This document shows positions 1-9,227 of a stretch of DNA of 64,000 bases, one piece after another; position 1 is the first letter of the stretch; each line of letters begins with the position of its first letter. Where the stretch lies: positions 1 to 64,000 of the forward strand of contig CAKQDA010000011.1 in assembly GCA_934218695.1 (NCBI GenBank), given 5' to 3'. The notes under the pieces were generated by a model. It worked only from the letters and a program-made list of their open reading frames with translations. It did not search any database and was not told the DNA's origin. This DNA is from an uncultured Succinivibrio sp. Its GTDB lineage: Bacteria > Pseudomonadota > Gammaproteobacteria > Enterobacterales > Succinivibrionaceae. A program made the position numbers and the translations under genes.

Positions 1-76
1 TGTTTGGGAAACGCCGTATGCGGATCCGCACGTACGGTGTTGTGAGAGGGATGGTGGAAACACCTCCCTACTCGAT
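1..76 (+). mobile_element. 3' end of a group II intron (domains V and VI), truncated by the window edge
   Basis: Bases 9-41 fold as a group II domain V: arms AACGCCGT and ACGGTGTT pair (one G-U) around an inner GCGG/CCGC stem. A domain VI-like hairpin follows (GGGATGGTG, GAAA loop, CACCTCCC), then the typical intron 3' terminus CTACTCGAT ending at 76. The A at 70 lies 7 nt before the 3' end, where the branch-point adenosine is expected. The intron points rightwards, so its reverse transcriptase ORF and 5' domains, if present, lie left of the window. It sits 16 nt past the stop codon of the convergent maf gene. Domain structure is visible directly; the intron class is not decided. Confidence 0.85.
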
Positions 77-92
77 TTGAAATTTCAGTTAT

Positions 93-2351
93 TTATTCAT
101 AACGCTTTTCAAAGATCTTTTGAGGATCATCGTATTCGGCGTTCTTTAAATACAGCATTGGAGGCAGGTCAGGTGCCTTGCAGTGAGGATAATCGATACC
201 TACTTTACCGTTGGTGTAGAACTTCTGGTGCTCACCTATGACCATGTCAGGCATGTGCTTGAAGATGGATTGTGTTTCATCAAGAAATTCAGATATAACC
301 TCGAACATCTTGTAACACTGTTCAAGGCATAACTTTTCATCAGAGCTGTTATAAAGAACGCGAGACGCGATAATAAAGTAGGTCTGAAGTGATCCCTGCA
401 GAGAGCTTCCGTAGAAGTAGAGCTCTGGAGTCTGCTCGATCCCATGCAGAAACTCTGAGATGTCCTGCATCATCAGAATAGTCTCAAGACGGGTCTTAGG
501 TCGTGCCTTTAACTTGCTGCTGATTTTTTTGACAAGCTCTGTGAAAATGGCTGGATTGAATATTTCTTCGAGCTGATGGCGTGAAACATTTACAGGTGCT
601 GTCTTTACTTCATAAATGTATTTATGAAAGGCTTCCTTATCAATATTCTTGAATTTGGAAAAATCAAGATCTGATGAATGCATAGGAGTAGTGTGTTCAA
701 CATAAAGTCCGTCTGAGCAGTTGATGCAGTTGACTTTACCACGTTCAGCCTCAAGATTGCTGATAACATAACCCATGTTGCGGGCAGAAAGAGAGAAGAA
801 GTATCCGGTTTCCACCATGCCGCCAAAGTTGCCTTTTCCCTGCTGCTGTACTTTGTAGTTTCCGCTGTTGTCAGAACAGCCGTGTTCGTTATATAGGGTA
901 GTGTACTTTGAGTGCATGGACTTTGTGTCAATTCTTTTTCCGTTATCAAGACCGAACATGTAAATGTTTTTAAAACCAAGGAACAGAGCTCCTGACAGTC
1001 CCATGTTGCCTACAAGCGGATTCATTAACTGCACGAACCCCACTTTTCTGTAAGGTTTGAGAACGGCAAGGGCATATTTATAGAAAGGCTCATCTATCTT
1101 TCCGAAGATTGCCGTGTGTCTGAACAGTGAGGTGGTGTAAGGGTGAACCACATCTCCTGTAAGCAGGATCACGTCGTCTAAAAAGTGCTTGTCAGGAATT
1201 ACACTTAATGCTTCCTTGATTTCATATGTTCTCTCTGTACAAGCATAAAAATCAGGTTTGATACCAGCATGATAGAGAGTGTCTATAGCAGTGCCGCAGG
1301 CTACGATGATAGCCTTATCCTGATTTTTTCTGATAAACGGTATATCGTTGTCAAGGGATGGTCCTGAACCTATGACAAATACCGGTAACTTTGAATATTT
1401 TTTGTCCAGAGTCTGATGTCTTAAAACAAAGTTCTTTTTATCGAGAATCGCATGACAGGCATGGCTTGCGCCAAAAAGATGATCATCAAAGAATCCCATT
1501 GCTGCATGAACAGAGTCAAGATCACGCATGGCAATATCCGCAATTGCCTTAATCTCAGGGGATGCATAATGCACGATACCAAGCCATGAAGATGACAGAA
1601 AACGTCCATGCTTTGTGTAGAAGTTGGAAAGATCCTGTGTAAACTGGAATGGGGTCTGTCCTAACATAATGTTGATGGCATACTTGTTTTCAAATAGAAA
1701 CTTTAACAGGTTCTGCCAGTCGAATGCGTGCAGGGATGCAAAGAATACATCAAGATCGGGTTCTACGATGATAAGGTTGGCAACCTCAACTCTTTCGTAC
1801 AGATATGCAAGTGAATAGCCTAAACCCACACCAAAGAACATGCAGTTTGGTACTGAGCCTATCTTTAGAGGAGAGAGTGTTCTGTCTCTTTCAATCTGCT
1901 CTTCTAGGGTAACCAGCGTGTTTAAATACTTAAAATGCAGCTGTCCGTAATAATCTGTTTCATGACCATAGCGGGTCTGCAGAATTGTGGATTTTTCGAG
2001 GATCTGCACGATCTGCTGTTCACACAGTTTAAAAGGATCAGCCGTTTTGTAGAAGAATTCGTTTGTATCAGGAAAATAAAGATTTGGAATGCCGTTTGGC
2101 ATGCAAAAGAATTCAATGGTTCTCTTAGGTTTATAGTGTTCAAAGAACTTGCCGATATCCGGCATGTATTTTTTGAATGCTTCAATATTGGTGGCAAAAC
2201 GATCGATAAGGAAGCTGTTCATCTGCTGCTGGAGTCTTGCCAGATCCTGAATTTTTTCAAGATCGTTGATATCAATATTGTCAAAATTTTTGGCAAGCTC
2301 TTCTAAAGACAGATCGTCATCTAAAAGTGCGTTCTTTTTCTGCTCTTCCAT
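93..2351 (-). CDS. maf: Motility-associated factor (Maf) glycosyltransferase family protein, flagellin modification
   Basis: A 752-residue cytoplasmic protein of the Maf/DUF115 (MAF_flag10, MptE-like) family. These enzymes transfer nonulosonic acids such as pseudaminic acid to flagellin before export. The central Rossmann-like core is recognisable at about residues 320-400, with VFVIGSGPSLD and a following ACGTAIDTLYHAGIKPD segment. An N-terminal helical region comes before it and a long helical C-terminal part after it. The start has a good Shine-Dalgarno (AGGATGAG) just upstream. It is the last gene of a leftward fliS, FliT-like, maf set, like the flaJ-maf1 arrangement in Aeromonas. The exact sugar donor cannot be read from sequence. 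A group II intron lies immediately beyond its 3' end. Confidence 0.85.
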   Translation of the reverse strand: MEEQKKNALLDDDLSLEELAKNFDNIDINDLEKIQDLARLQQQMNSFLIDRFATNIEAFKKYMPDIGKFFEHYKPKRTIEFFCMPNGIPNLYFPDTNEFFYKTADPFKLCEQQIVQILEKSTILQTRYGHETDYYGQLHFKYLNTLVTLEEQIERDRTLSPLKIGSVPNCMFFGVGLGYSLAYLYERVEVANLIIVEPDLDVFFASLHAFDWQNLLKFLFENKYAINIMLGQTPFQFTQDLSNFYTKHGRFLSSSWLGIVHYASPEIKAIADIAMRDLDSVHAAMGFFDDHLFGASHACHAILDKKNFVLRHQTLDKKYSKLPVFVIGSGPSLDNDIPFIRKNQDKAIIVACGTAIDTLYHAGIKPDFYACTERTYEIKEALSVIPDKHFLDDVILLTGDVVHPYTTSLFRHTAIFGKIDEPFYKYALAVLKPYRKVGFVQLMNPLVGNMGLSGALFLGFKNIYMFGLDNGKRIDTKSMHSKYTTLYNEHGCSDNSGNYKVQQQGKGNFGGMVETGYFFSLSARNMGYVISNLEAERGKVNCINCSDGLYVEHTTPMHSSDLDFSKFKNIDKEAFHKYIYEVKTAPVNVSRHQLEEIFNPAIFTELVKKISSKLKARPKTRLETILMMQDISEFLHGIEQTPELYFYGSSLQGSLQTYFIIASRVLYNSSDEKLCLEQCYKMFEVISEFLDETQSIFKHMPDMVIGEHQKFYTNGKVGIDYPHCKAPDLPPMLYLKNAEYDDPQKIFEKRYE

Positions 2352-2379
2352 ATCTCATCCTGTTTATTGTTATAAGTTT

Positions 2380-2715
2380 CTATTTTAGGTTATTTGCTAT
2401 CTTTTTAAACGAAACATACTTGCTGCTGATAGCGTGACGTGCTTTTACCCTGCGGTACTCATCACCTACCTTAGCTCTGACAGCCGCAAGCTCCTTTACC
2501 TGAGATTTGATATGCTCGGCATAGGCACTGGCAAACTCCTGTGCTGTTTTCAGATCTTCAGCACTGAGAGTCGGCTTGATCTTTTCAAGCTCACGCAAGA
2601 GTTCCTGAGTATAATTAAGATAATCAGCAGAAAATCCCAGATCATCTTTTTGCAGTTCATTGCAAAGTGAATTCTCAGCTTCGGTAATTCGTCTTATGAT
2701 TTCCTGTAAAGTCAT
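2380..2715 (-). CDS. Small helical protein, probable FliT-like flagellar chaperone
   Basis: A 111-residue, all-helical, charged protein with no signal peptide or membrane segment. I see no diagnostic motif. It sits between fliS and maf, 9 nt after the fliS stop and 28 nt before maf, where Vibrio and Aeromonas polar operons often carry a FliT-type chaperone for the cap protein FliD. Size (about 110 residues) and predicted helical content fit FliT. The assignment rests on position and general character, not on clear sequence identity. Other possibilities are a FlaG-type accessory protein or an unrelated small coiled-coil protein. Confidence 0.55.
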   Translation of the reverse strand: MTLQEIIRRITEAENSLCNELQKDDLGFSADYLNYTQELLRELEKIKPTLSAEDLKTAQEFASAYAEHIKSQVKELAAVRAKVGDEYRRVKARHAISSKYVSFKKIANNLK

Positions 2716-2724
2716 GTATTGCCT

Positions 2725-3192
2725 TTATACGCTACCTCTTGCCATATTATCAGCATGGTTCAGATCAACATTTAACTGTTCCTGAGTTCTCTTTGATGCT
2801 GCTTCCTGCTGAGCTGTAACAGGAATAGAATCCCATGCTTTCTTAATTGGCATTAAAGCTCTAATTGCATTGTCAATTGGCTGTGTTATTAAATTCAGAG
2901 AAGCCTCAGCCACCTGATCAATCATGTATGAGTATATGTCATAAAGTCCCTGTGCAATAGACTTACTTTGAGAAAAGTCGAGGGTGCTCCTCAAATTTTC
3001 TAAAATAGCTGTTGCTGTTGACAGTTTTTTTGCCTTTAAGGCCAGATCACCGCGCTCAATAGCTCCTTTAGCCTGAGCAAGACGCTCAAACAGACCCTGA
3101 TATAGAAGTTTGGTTACATAATAAGGATCAGCAACTGAAATTTCTGCGTTGACTGTGGTCTTCTGATAGGCTCTTAGGTTACGGCCGTACAT
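2725..3192 (-). CDS. fliS: Flagellar export chaperone FliS
   Basis: A 155-residue FliS. It begins with the typical MYGRNLRAYQKT segment (family MY....Y...), followed by LLYQGLFERLAQAKGAIERGD and a third helix with GLYDIYSYM. FliS binds the C-terminal helix of flagellin in the cytoplasm, prevents premature polymerisation and delivers it to the export gate. Length is slightly above the usual 125-140 because of a C-terminal Gln/Asn-rich tail. The start is supported by AAGGAGAGATCT directly before ATG. It is the first gene of the leftward fliS, FliT-like, maf unit. fliD and flagellin genes are not in the window. Confidence 0.9.
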   Translation of the reverse strand: MYGRNLRAYQKTTVNAEISVADPYYVTKLLYQGLFERLAQAKGAIERGDLALKAKKLSTATAILENLRSTLDFSQSKSIAQGLYDIYSYMIDQVAEASLNLITQPIDNAIRALMPIKKAWDSIPVTAQQEAASKRTQEQLNVDLNHADNMARGSV

Positions 3193-3813
3193 AGATCTCT
3201 CCTTGCATAAATAAATTACAGATGGCAGTTATTTGCCACATAGACATACTTTTTTATTATTTATGCAAGATAAATGCCGATATTGCTTTTTTTGTAAATT
3301 AATTTTATGAAAAGAGCACTTTTGAGCTTTCAAAGATGCTCAGTGATCGTTATTAATTCAGATGAAATTATGTGTGTCCGATTGACAAATTCAGGTTCAT
3401 CAGAATTCATCTGGATATACCTCCTTAGCCTTACTTAAATTTGCATAAATTAAAGCAGGTAAACCTTGAGTTTTTTTTATAAGGATTGAATGTGTGGCTA
3501 AATCGTTTCTGTATGAGTACCTTTTGGTCATAGCCTGTAAGTGGCTTCTTAATGCAGTCTTCAGTATGATGGTGTTTATTCATGATTTTATGAATACATA
3601 ATAAATGAAAAGCAGAAACAACACAGCATGCTGAACTTTGCCCTAATGAGCTCTAAGGTGTAAAGATAAAACTGACTTAAGTGAGGGTAATCTGTGAGTG
3701 TATAAATAATTTACAGCTGTTTTGTGTAATTTGCGGAAATTTACCTGCCAGAGCAGAGTATATGGCAGGTTTGTGCTGATTTTTATCTCAACAGGAAATG
3801 AACTGGCAGTTAT
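3193..3813. other. Gene-poor stretch between fliS and the small basic peptide gene
   Basis: About 620 bases with no convincing gene. It should hold the leftward fliS promoter, but I found neither a sigma-28 nor a sigma-54 match in the correct orientation. A short inverted repeat TGGCA/TGCCA lies near 3224-3239, and a stronger stem-loop is listed at 3743-3770. The rest is AT-rich, without long open frames or recognisable remnants. Confidence 0.5.
3743..3770. terminator. Stem-loop downstream of the 46-residue peptide gene
   Basis: ACCTGCCA and TGGCAGGT form a perfect 8-bp stem around a 12-nt loop. It lies about 45 nt past the stop codon of the leftward small gene. The flanking T/A runs are short on both sides, so termination is plausible but not certain. 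Confidence 0.45.
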
Positions 3814-3954
3814 CTATGAGGATGATTTTTCCTGAATAAAGAAAACTTCCTGACGAGCCTGACGACGAGCTCTTGCATCTTTTATAAACATCTGACGCTG
3901 ACGTGAACGTCTTGCAGCTGTATTGTTATGAAGTAAGCGACTTGATTTTTTCAT
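3814..3954 (-). CDS. 46-residue Arg/Gln-rich basic peptide, unknown function
   Basis: A short open frame encoding a very basic 46-residue peptide. It starts MKKSSRLLHNN, has a core rich in Arg, Gln and Ala (SRQRQ, ARARRQARQE), and ends in EKSSS. A strong Shine-Dalgarno, GGAGG, lies 6 nt before the ATG, and this is the main reason to believe it is translated. No signal peptide or membrane segment is visible. It stands alone between the fliS unit and purL, with a stem-loop past its end. The composition suggests nucleic-acid or ribosome binding, but that is inference. I do not recognise a family. Confidence 0.6.
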   Translation of the reverse strand: MKKSSRLLHNNTAARRSRQRQMFIKDARARRQARQEVFFIQEKSSS

Positions 3955-4081
3955 TTTAACCTCCGTCCTTAGTCATTATAACTGACATATGCAGTTATCT
4001 GCATTCTTTCTCGTAAAATTTATCAGCTTGGAATTTATCTTCCATTCCATTACTGCTCTGTAATGATTAAAAGTATGTCAA

Positions 4082-4110
4082 TTGACATATAGTCGCTGAC
4101 AATGTGATAA
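4082..4110 (+). promoter_or_regulatory. Sigma-70-type promoter for purL
   Basis: TTGACA at 4082-4087 is a perfect -35 hexamer. It is followed by a 17-nt spacer and TGATAA at 4105-4110 as the -10. It lies about 120 nt before the purL start. I see no clear PurR operator of the enteric type nearby. Confidence 0.6.
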
Positions 4111-4230
4111 AATACAGCCAAATTTTTTCAGAACTGCTTTATTGGGATAAAATCCCTTTTTCTCAGTAAAAACATAAAATCTGAAAAAAGACATTTCACA
4201 ATATCAGTTAGTTAAACAGGAACATTTCTG

Positions 4231-7200
4231 ATGGATATCATTTTAGGTTCACCTGCCGTTTCAACCTTTAGAATTGAAAAAATTATCAATGAGTTAGGGA
4301 AAGAAGGCATCAAGGTAAGTTCAATTAGTACTCATTTTGTTCATCTTGTTGATACCAAAGAGTCTTTAACCGATAAGGAAAAGACTGTTTTAAACAAGAT
4401 CCTAAGCTATGGTCCATCAAAGGACGAAACCGAGAATAAGGGTGAGCTGTTCTTTGTGATCCCACGAGTAGGCACAATTTCTCCTTGGGCCTCAAAGGCT
4501 ACTGATATTGCCCACAACTGTGGCCTTGATAAGATTTTAAGAATTGAGCGCGGTATCGCTTACTACATTGTAAAAGATAACGGCAGTTTCTCTGATGCTG
4601 AAAAGAAAAAGGTAAGTGCCTTAATTCACGATCGCATGATGGAGAATGTCCTGTCTTCTCTTGAAGAAGGTTCAAAACTGTTTGAAAAACAGACTCCAAA
4701 GCCATTTAAGACAGTGGCTTTAACCACAGGAGGCATGGAAGCACTGCGCAAGGCCAATGTTGAGCTCGGTCTGGCTTTATCAGAGCCAGAAATGGAATAT
4801 CTGATGGACAGCTTTAAGGTAATCGGTCGTGATCCTACCGACATTGAGCTGTACATGTTTGCTCAGATGAACTCAGAGCACTGCCGTCATAAGGTTTTCG
4901 GTGCTGAATGGAAGATTGACGGTAAGCTGCAGGACAAATCTCTGTTCGGCATGATTAAAAACACCTTTGAGACCAATGGTGACTATGTTCTGTCAGCATA
5001 CAAGGATAATGCTGCAGTAATGGAGGGCTCAAAGGCAGGACGTTTCTTCCCTAATCCAAATCACGAGTGGGCATACCATGAAGAGGATATGCCAATTCTG
5101 ATGAAAGTGGAAACTCACAATCATCCTACAGCAATTTCTCCTTTCCCAGGGGCTGCAACAGGTTCAGGCGGTGAGATCCGTGATGAGGGCGCAACCGGTA
5201 TCGGTTCTAAGCCAAAGGCCGGTATCAGTGGCTTTAGCGTATCAAACCTGCGAATTCCAGGCGATGTACAGCCATGGGAACATGATTTTGGCAAACCGGG
5301 ACGCCTTGCATCTGCACTGCAGATCATGATCGACGGTCCATTGGGAGCTGCAAGTTTCAACAATGAGTTTGGTCGTCCAAACCTGTGCGGTTACTTCAGA
5401 ACATACGAAGAGGAAGTTACAAGCTTCAATGGTAAGGAAGTTCGCGGTTATCACAAGCCAATCATGCTGGCAGGCGGCTGGGGTAACATCCGCCGTGAGC
5501 ACATCATCAAGGATCATATTGATCCTGGTGCAAAGCTAATCGTTTTAGGCGGCCCTGCCATGAACATCGGTTTAGGTGGCGGTGCAGCATCATCAATGAA
5601 TTCAGGTGCCTCATCTGAAGATCTGGACTTTGCTTCAGTTCAGCGTGGCAACCCTGAAATGCAGCGTCGCTGTCAGGAAGTTATTGATGCCTGCTGGGAA
5701 TTAGGTGAAGACAACCCAATTATGTTTATCCACGACGTGGGTGCGGGCGGACTGTCAAATGCAATGCCTGAGCTTGTAGCTGACGGTGGTGTTGGCGGTA
5801 AGTTTGATCTGCGCAAGATCCCTAATGACGAGCCTGGCATGTCTCCTCTGCAGATCTGGTGTAACGAATCACAGGAGCGTTATGTATTAGCAGTTTCTGC
5901 CGAGAAGTTTGATATTTTCGAAGGATTCTGCAAGCGTGAGCGTGCCCAGTATGCTGTGATCGGTGAAGCTACAAAGGAGCGCCGTGTAGTTTTAGAGGAT
6001 CCTTATTTTGGCAACAAACCAATCGATTTACCTTTAGATGTTCTTTTAGGTAAGCCTCCACGTATGCACAAGGATGTAAAGACTGCCAAGCAGCACTCTC
6101 CTGAACTGAATCTTGAAGGGGTAACTCCTCGACAGGCTGCTGAGCGCGTTTTACGTTTACCTACAGTAGCTGAAAAGACCTTCCTTATCACCATTGGTGA
6201 CAGATCTGTAACTGGCCTTGTTGCCCGTGATCAGATGGTAGGTCCTTGGCAGGTACCTGTAGCTGATGTTGCAGTAACAGCAGCTTCATATGACTCATAT
6301 CATGGTGAGGCAGGTGCCGTAGGTGAGAGAACTCCTGTTGCTCTGCTCAATCATGCCGCATCAGCAAGACTTGCTGTGGCAGAGGCTGTAACTAATATCG
6401 CCGCAGCCGACATCGGTGAGTTAAAGAGAGTTAAGCTGTCAGCAAACTGGATGGCTCCAAACGGACATCCAGGTGAGGATGCCGGTCTGTATGAGGCTGT
6501 AAAGACCGTCGGTATGGATATCTGCCCAGAGCTTGGTATTACTGTACCTGTTGGCAAGGACTCAATGTCAATGAAGACAACTTGGCAGGAGAACGGTGAG
6601 AACAGGACCGTAACCGCACCTATGTCTTTAATCATCTCAGCTTTTGCAAGAGTTGAGGATATCCGCAGAACTCTGACTCCTCAGTTACGTACTGACAGGG
6701 GTGAGACTACACTTATCTATATAACCTTAGGTGAAAGACAGAACCGTCTTGGCGGTTCAGCTCTGGCACAGGTTTACCGTCAGCTCGGTTCTAAGTGCCC
6801 TGATCTTGATCATCCGGTACGTCTGAAGGGTCTGTTTGATTCAATTCAGTTCCTAAACCGCAAGGGTAAGCTTCTTGCCTATCATGATATTTCTGATGGC
6901 GGTCTGTTCACTACCATCTGTGAAATGGCCTTTGCAGGTCACACCGGTGTTAACGTTCGTATTGACAATCTTGGTGAAGACGATCTTGCAGTTCTGTTCT
7001 CAGAAGAAGTTGGTGCTGTTCTGCAGGTTAAGGCTGAAGATGCTGAAACTGTAATGAATATTCTGTCAGGTCACGGACTTGCAAACTGTATTTTTGAAAT
7101 CGGTTCACTGCGCAGCGATGATCGTATCGTCTTTAACCGTGACGGTAACGAAATCATCAGCGAGCCTCGTCAGTATTTCCGCAAGATCTGGGCTGAGACC

Positions 7201-8124
7201 ACATATCAGATGCAGGCTCTTCGTGACAACCCAGAGTGCGCCCGTCAGGAGTTTGAAGCTAAGGATGAGTCAGATGACAGAGGTCTGTTTGCAGAACTTT
7301 CATTTGATCTTAACGAGGATGTTGCAGCTCCTTACATCAGCAGGGGAATTGCTCCTAAGGTTGCAATTTTACGTGAACAGGGTGTCAACTCTCAGGGAGA
7401 AATGGCAGCTGCTTTCAACCGAGCAGGCTTTAACTGCGTGGATGTCCACATGTCAGATGTTTTAACCGGCAAGGTAAAACTTGATGACTTCAAGGGGTTT
7501 GCAGCTTGCGGTGGCTTCTCCTACGGTGACGTTTTAGGTGCCGGTGAGGGCTGGGCAAAATCAATTCTGTTCAATTCAGTTGCAGCTGACGAGTTCTCAA
7601 GATTCTTCAACCGTAAGGATACCTTCGCATTAGGCGTATGTAACGGCTGTCAGATGATGTCAACTCTGTCATCTCTAATTCCTGGTGCAGAGAACTGGCC
7701 TCGTTTCGTAACCAACCTGTCAGAGCGTTTTGAGGCACGTTTTGTTGAAGTTGAGATTCAGAAGAGTCCTTCAGTGCTGTTTGCCGGTATGGAGGGATCA
7801 AGACTGCCTATCGTTGTATCTCACGGTGAAGGTCGTGCTGAGTTTAAGGATCAGGCTCATCTTGAAGCTCTTGAAAAGTCAGGCCAGATCGCTGTTCGCT
7901 ACATTGACCACAATGGCAGCGTAACAGAGCAGTATCCTATGAACCCTAACGGTTCTCCAAACGGTATTACCTCTGTAACCAATACAGATGGCCGTTTCAC
8001 CATTCTGATGCCACATCCTGAGCGTGTAATGCGTACAGTATCCAACTCATATCATCCAGATGTCTGGGGTGAGGACAGCCCTTGGGTAAGACTGTTTAGA
8101 AATGCACGAGTATTCGTAGGCTAA
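4231..8124 (+). CDS. purL: Phosphoribosylformylglycinamidine synthase
   Basis: Large single-chain FGAM synthase of 1297 residues, essentially the length of the enteric enzyme (1295). It converts FGAR, glutamine and ATP to FGAM in the fourth step of purine synthesis. The N-terminal PurS-like part is followed by tandem AIR-synthase-type ATP-binding domains, with [20 protein letters not shown] near residue 290 and [15 protein letters not shown] near residue 507. The C-terminal glutaminase domain carries [10 protein letters not shown], with the nucleophilic Cys near residue 1137, and MPHPER with the catalytic His near 1260. It is monocistronic between its own promoter and a strong terminator. Codon use is that of a well-expressed gene. 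Confidence 0.98.
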   Translation: MDIILGSPAVSTFRIEKIINELGKEGIKVSSISTHFVHLVDTKESLTDKEKTVLNKILSYGPSKDETENKGELFFVIPRVGTISPWASKATDIAHNCGLDKILRIERGIAYYIVKDNGSFSDAEKKKVSALIHDRMMENVLSSLEEGSKLFEKQTPKPFKTVALTTGGMEALRKANVELGLALSEPEMEYLMDSFKVIGRDPTDIELYMFAQMNSEHCRHKVFGAEWKIDGKLQDKSLFGMIKNTFETNGDYVLSAYKDNAAVMEGSKAGRFFPNPNHEWAYHEEDMPILMKVETHNHPTAISPFPGAATGSGGEIRDEGATGIGSKPKAGISGFSVSNLRIPGDVQPWEHDFGKPGRLASALQIMIDGPLGAASFNNEFGRPNLCGYFRTYEEEVTSFNGKEVRGYHKPIMLAGGWGNIRREHIIKDHIDPGAKLIVLGGPAMNIGLGGGAASSMNSGASSEDLDFASVQRGNPEMQRRCQEVIDACWELGEDNPIMFIHDVGAGGLSNAMPELVADGGVGGKFDLRKIPNDEPGMSPLQIWCNESQERYVLAVSAEKFDIFEGFCKRERAQYAVIGEATKERRVVLEDPYFGNKPIDLPLDVLLGKPPRMHKDVKTAKQHSPELNLEGVTPRQAAERVLRLPTVAEKTFLITIGDRSVTGLVARDQMVGPWQVPVADVAVTAASYDSYHGEAGAVGERTPVALLNHAASARLAVAEAVTNIAAADIGELKRVKLSANWMAPNGHPGEDAGLYEAVKTVGMDICPELGITVPVGKDSMSMKTTWQENGENRTVTAPMSLIISAFARVEDIRRTLTPQLRTDRGETTLIYITLGERQNRLGGSALAQVYRQLGSKCPDLDHPVRLKGLFDSIQFLNRKGKLLAYHDISDGGLFTTICEMAFAGHTGVNVRIDNLGEDDLAVLFSEEVGAVLQVKAEDAETVMNILSGHGLANCIFEIGSLRSDDRIVFNRDGNEIISEPRQYFRKIWAETTYQMQALRDNPECARQEFEAKDESDDRGLFAELSFDLNEDVAAPYISRGIAPKVAILREQGVNSQGEMAAAFNRAGFNCVDVHMSDVLTGKVKLDDFKGFAACGGFSYGDVLGAGEGWAKSILFNSVAADEFSRFFNRKDTFALGVCNGCQMMSTLSSLIPGAENWPRFVTNLSERFEARFVEVEIQKSPSVLFAGMEGSRLPIVVSHGEGRAEFKDQAHLEALEKSGQIAVRYIDHNGSVTEQYPMNPNGSPNGITSVTNTDGRFTILMPHPERVMRTVSNSYHPDVWGEDSPWVRLFRNARVFVG

Positions 8125-8143
8125 TCAGCAAAGTCTCTGTATG

Positions 8144-8176
8144 AAAGCCTTCGCAGTAAAATGTGAAGGCTTTTTT
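8144..8176 (+). terminator. Rho-independent terminator of purL
   Basis: AAGCCTTC and GAAGGCTT pair around a 12-nt loop and run into six T residues, starting 20 nt after the purL stop codon. Confidence 0.85.
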
Positions 8177-8229
8177 GATCCTTTATTCAATCCTGGCATC
8201 AAAAAATCACAGTTATAGCGTTATACTCA

Positions 8230-8258
8230 GAAAGTCTCAGGAGAAACCTGAGACTTTC
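8230..8258. promoter_or_regulatory. Perfect 12-bp stem-loop before the ThiF/MoeB gene
   Basis: GAAAGTCTCAGG and CCTGAGACTTTC form an uninterrupted 12-bp stem with a 5-nt AGAAA loop. It lies 54 nt past the purL terminator and 55 nt before the chosen start of the next gene. No T-tract follows. It could be a second, weaker terminator, an mRNA-stabilising structure or an attenuator. Confidence 0.55.
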
Positions 8259-8312
8259 ATAATGTTACGGCAAATAAAATCTGCCATGTTATATGGAGTT
8301 AACTTACAGGTT

Positions 8313-9098
8313 ATGGAACTGACAAAAGAGCAGCTAGAAAGGTACTCTAGACACATTACTTTAAAAGAATTTGGCGTTGAGGGGCAGAAAAAACTGCTTT
8401 CATCTAAAGTGCTGGTTATAGGAACCGGTGGTCTGGGATCACCTGTTTTAATGTATCTGGCAGCCGCCGGTATCGGCACCATCGGTATTGTCGATGATGA
8501 TGTTGTTGATTATTCCAATCTGCAGCGACAGGTTATTCATCAGACCAAAGATGTTGGAGTACTGAAAACAGAATCAGCAAGAAATAAGATCAATGCCCTG
8601 AATCCAGAGGTTAAGGTCAATGTTTACAACACCTTCATTACTCCAGACAATATCCTCTCTATCATAAAAGACTATGATTTTATTTTAGACTGTACCGATA
8701 ACTTTGAAAGCAAGTTTCTCATCAACGATGCCTGTGTTATCGCACAAAAACCTTTCTGTCATGCGGCAGTTATCCGCTTTGAAGGTCAGGTAATGACATA
8801 TGTTCCAGGTAAGGGTCCATGCTACAGATGTGTATTTGGCAGTGTTCCTCCTGCAGGGGCAGTCAAAAACAGTAAGCAGATAGGTGTTTTCGGCCCATTG
8901 CCAGGCCTCATCGGCAACTTCCAGGTAATAGAGTGCGTTAAATATCTTCTGGGTATTGGAGAGCTTCTGACAGGACATCTTTTAACCATTAACGCACTTA
9001 ACATGAAAGTTAAGAATATGAAACTGCCACCTAAAAACTGCGACTGTCCTGTCTGCTCAGAGCACAGAACAATTTTAAAGCCATCAGATTCCTTTTAA
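8313..9098 (+). CDS. ThiF/MoeB/HesA-family sulfur-carrier adenylyltransferase
   Basis: A 261-residue E1-like enzyme that adenylates the C-terminus of a ubiquitin-like sulfur carrier (ThiS or MoaD type). The nucleotide-binding GTGGLGS motif is near residue 35, followed by VDDDVVDYSNLQRQ. Zinc ligands CYRC (middle) and CDCPVC (near the end) form the usual paired-Cys site. I chose MELTKEQLERYSRH as the start because MoeB/ThiF proteins begin at this segment. The frame is open further upstream, but that part overlaps the stem-loop and the purL terminator. No thi or moa gene is adjacent, so thiamine and molybdopterin roles cannot be separated here. Confidence 0.85.
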   Translation: MELTKEQLERYSRHITLKEFGVEGQKKLLSSKVLVIGTGGLGSPVLMYLAAAGIGTIGIVDDDVVDYSNLQRQVIHQTKDVGVLKTESARNKINALNPEVKVNVYNTFITPDNILSIIKDYDFILDCTDNFESKFLINDACVIAQKPFCHAAVIRFEGQVMTYVPGKGPCYRCVFGSVPPAGAVKNSKQIGVFGPLPGLIGNFQVIECVKYLLGIGELLTGHLLTINALNMKVKNMKLPPKNCDCPVCSEHRTILKPSDSF

Positions 9099-9176
9099 AG
9101 TCATAAAACTGTCACAATTTTTATCAGATGTGAACTGTTTTACATAACTGTTTGAATAAACAGATAAAAAATTTTA

Positions 9177-9192
9177 TGGCACGATAATTGAA
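9177..9192 (+). promoter_or_regulatory. Sigma-54 promoter of flrBC
   Basis: TGGCACGATAATTGAA matches the -24/-12 consensus TGGCACG-N4-TTGCW, except C to A at the fourth position of the -12 element. It lies 36 nt before the flrB start. In Vibrio the flrBC operon is itself sigma-54 dependent, activated by FlrA, which agrees with this site. Confidence 0.75.
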
Positions 9193-9227
9193 TAAGTCAT
9201 CTCAAATAAAGAAATGTGGGGTGACTT

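Noticed and set aside
3224..3239. Possible sigma-54 promoter (TGGCA...TTGC) before fliS
   Set aside because: Spacing between GG and GC is 9 rather than 10 and it points away from fliS.
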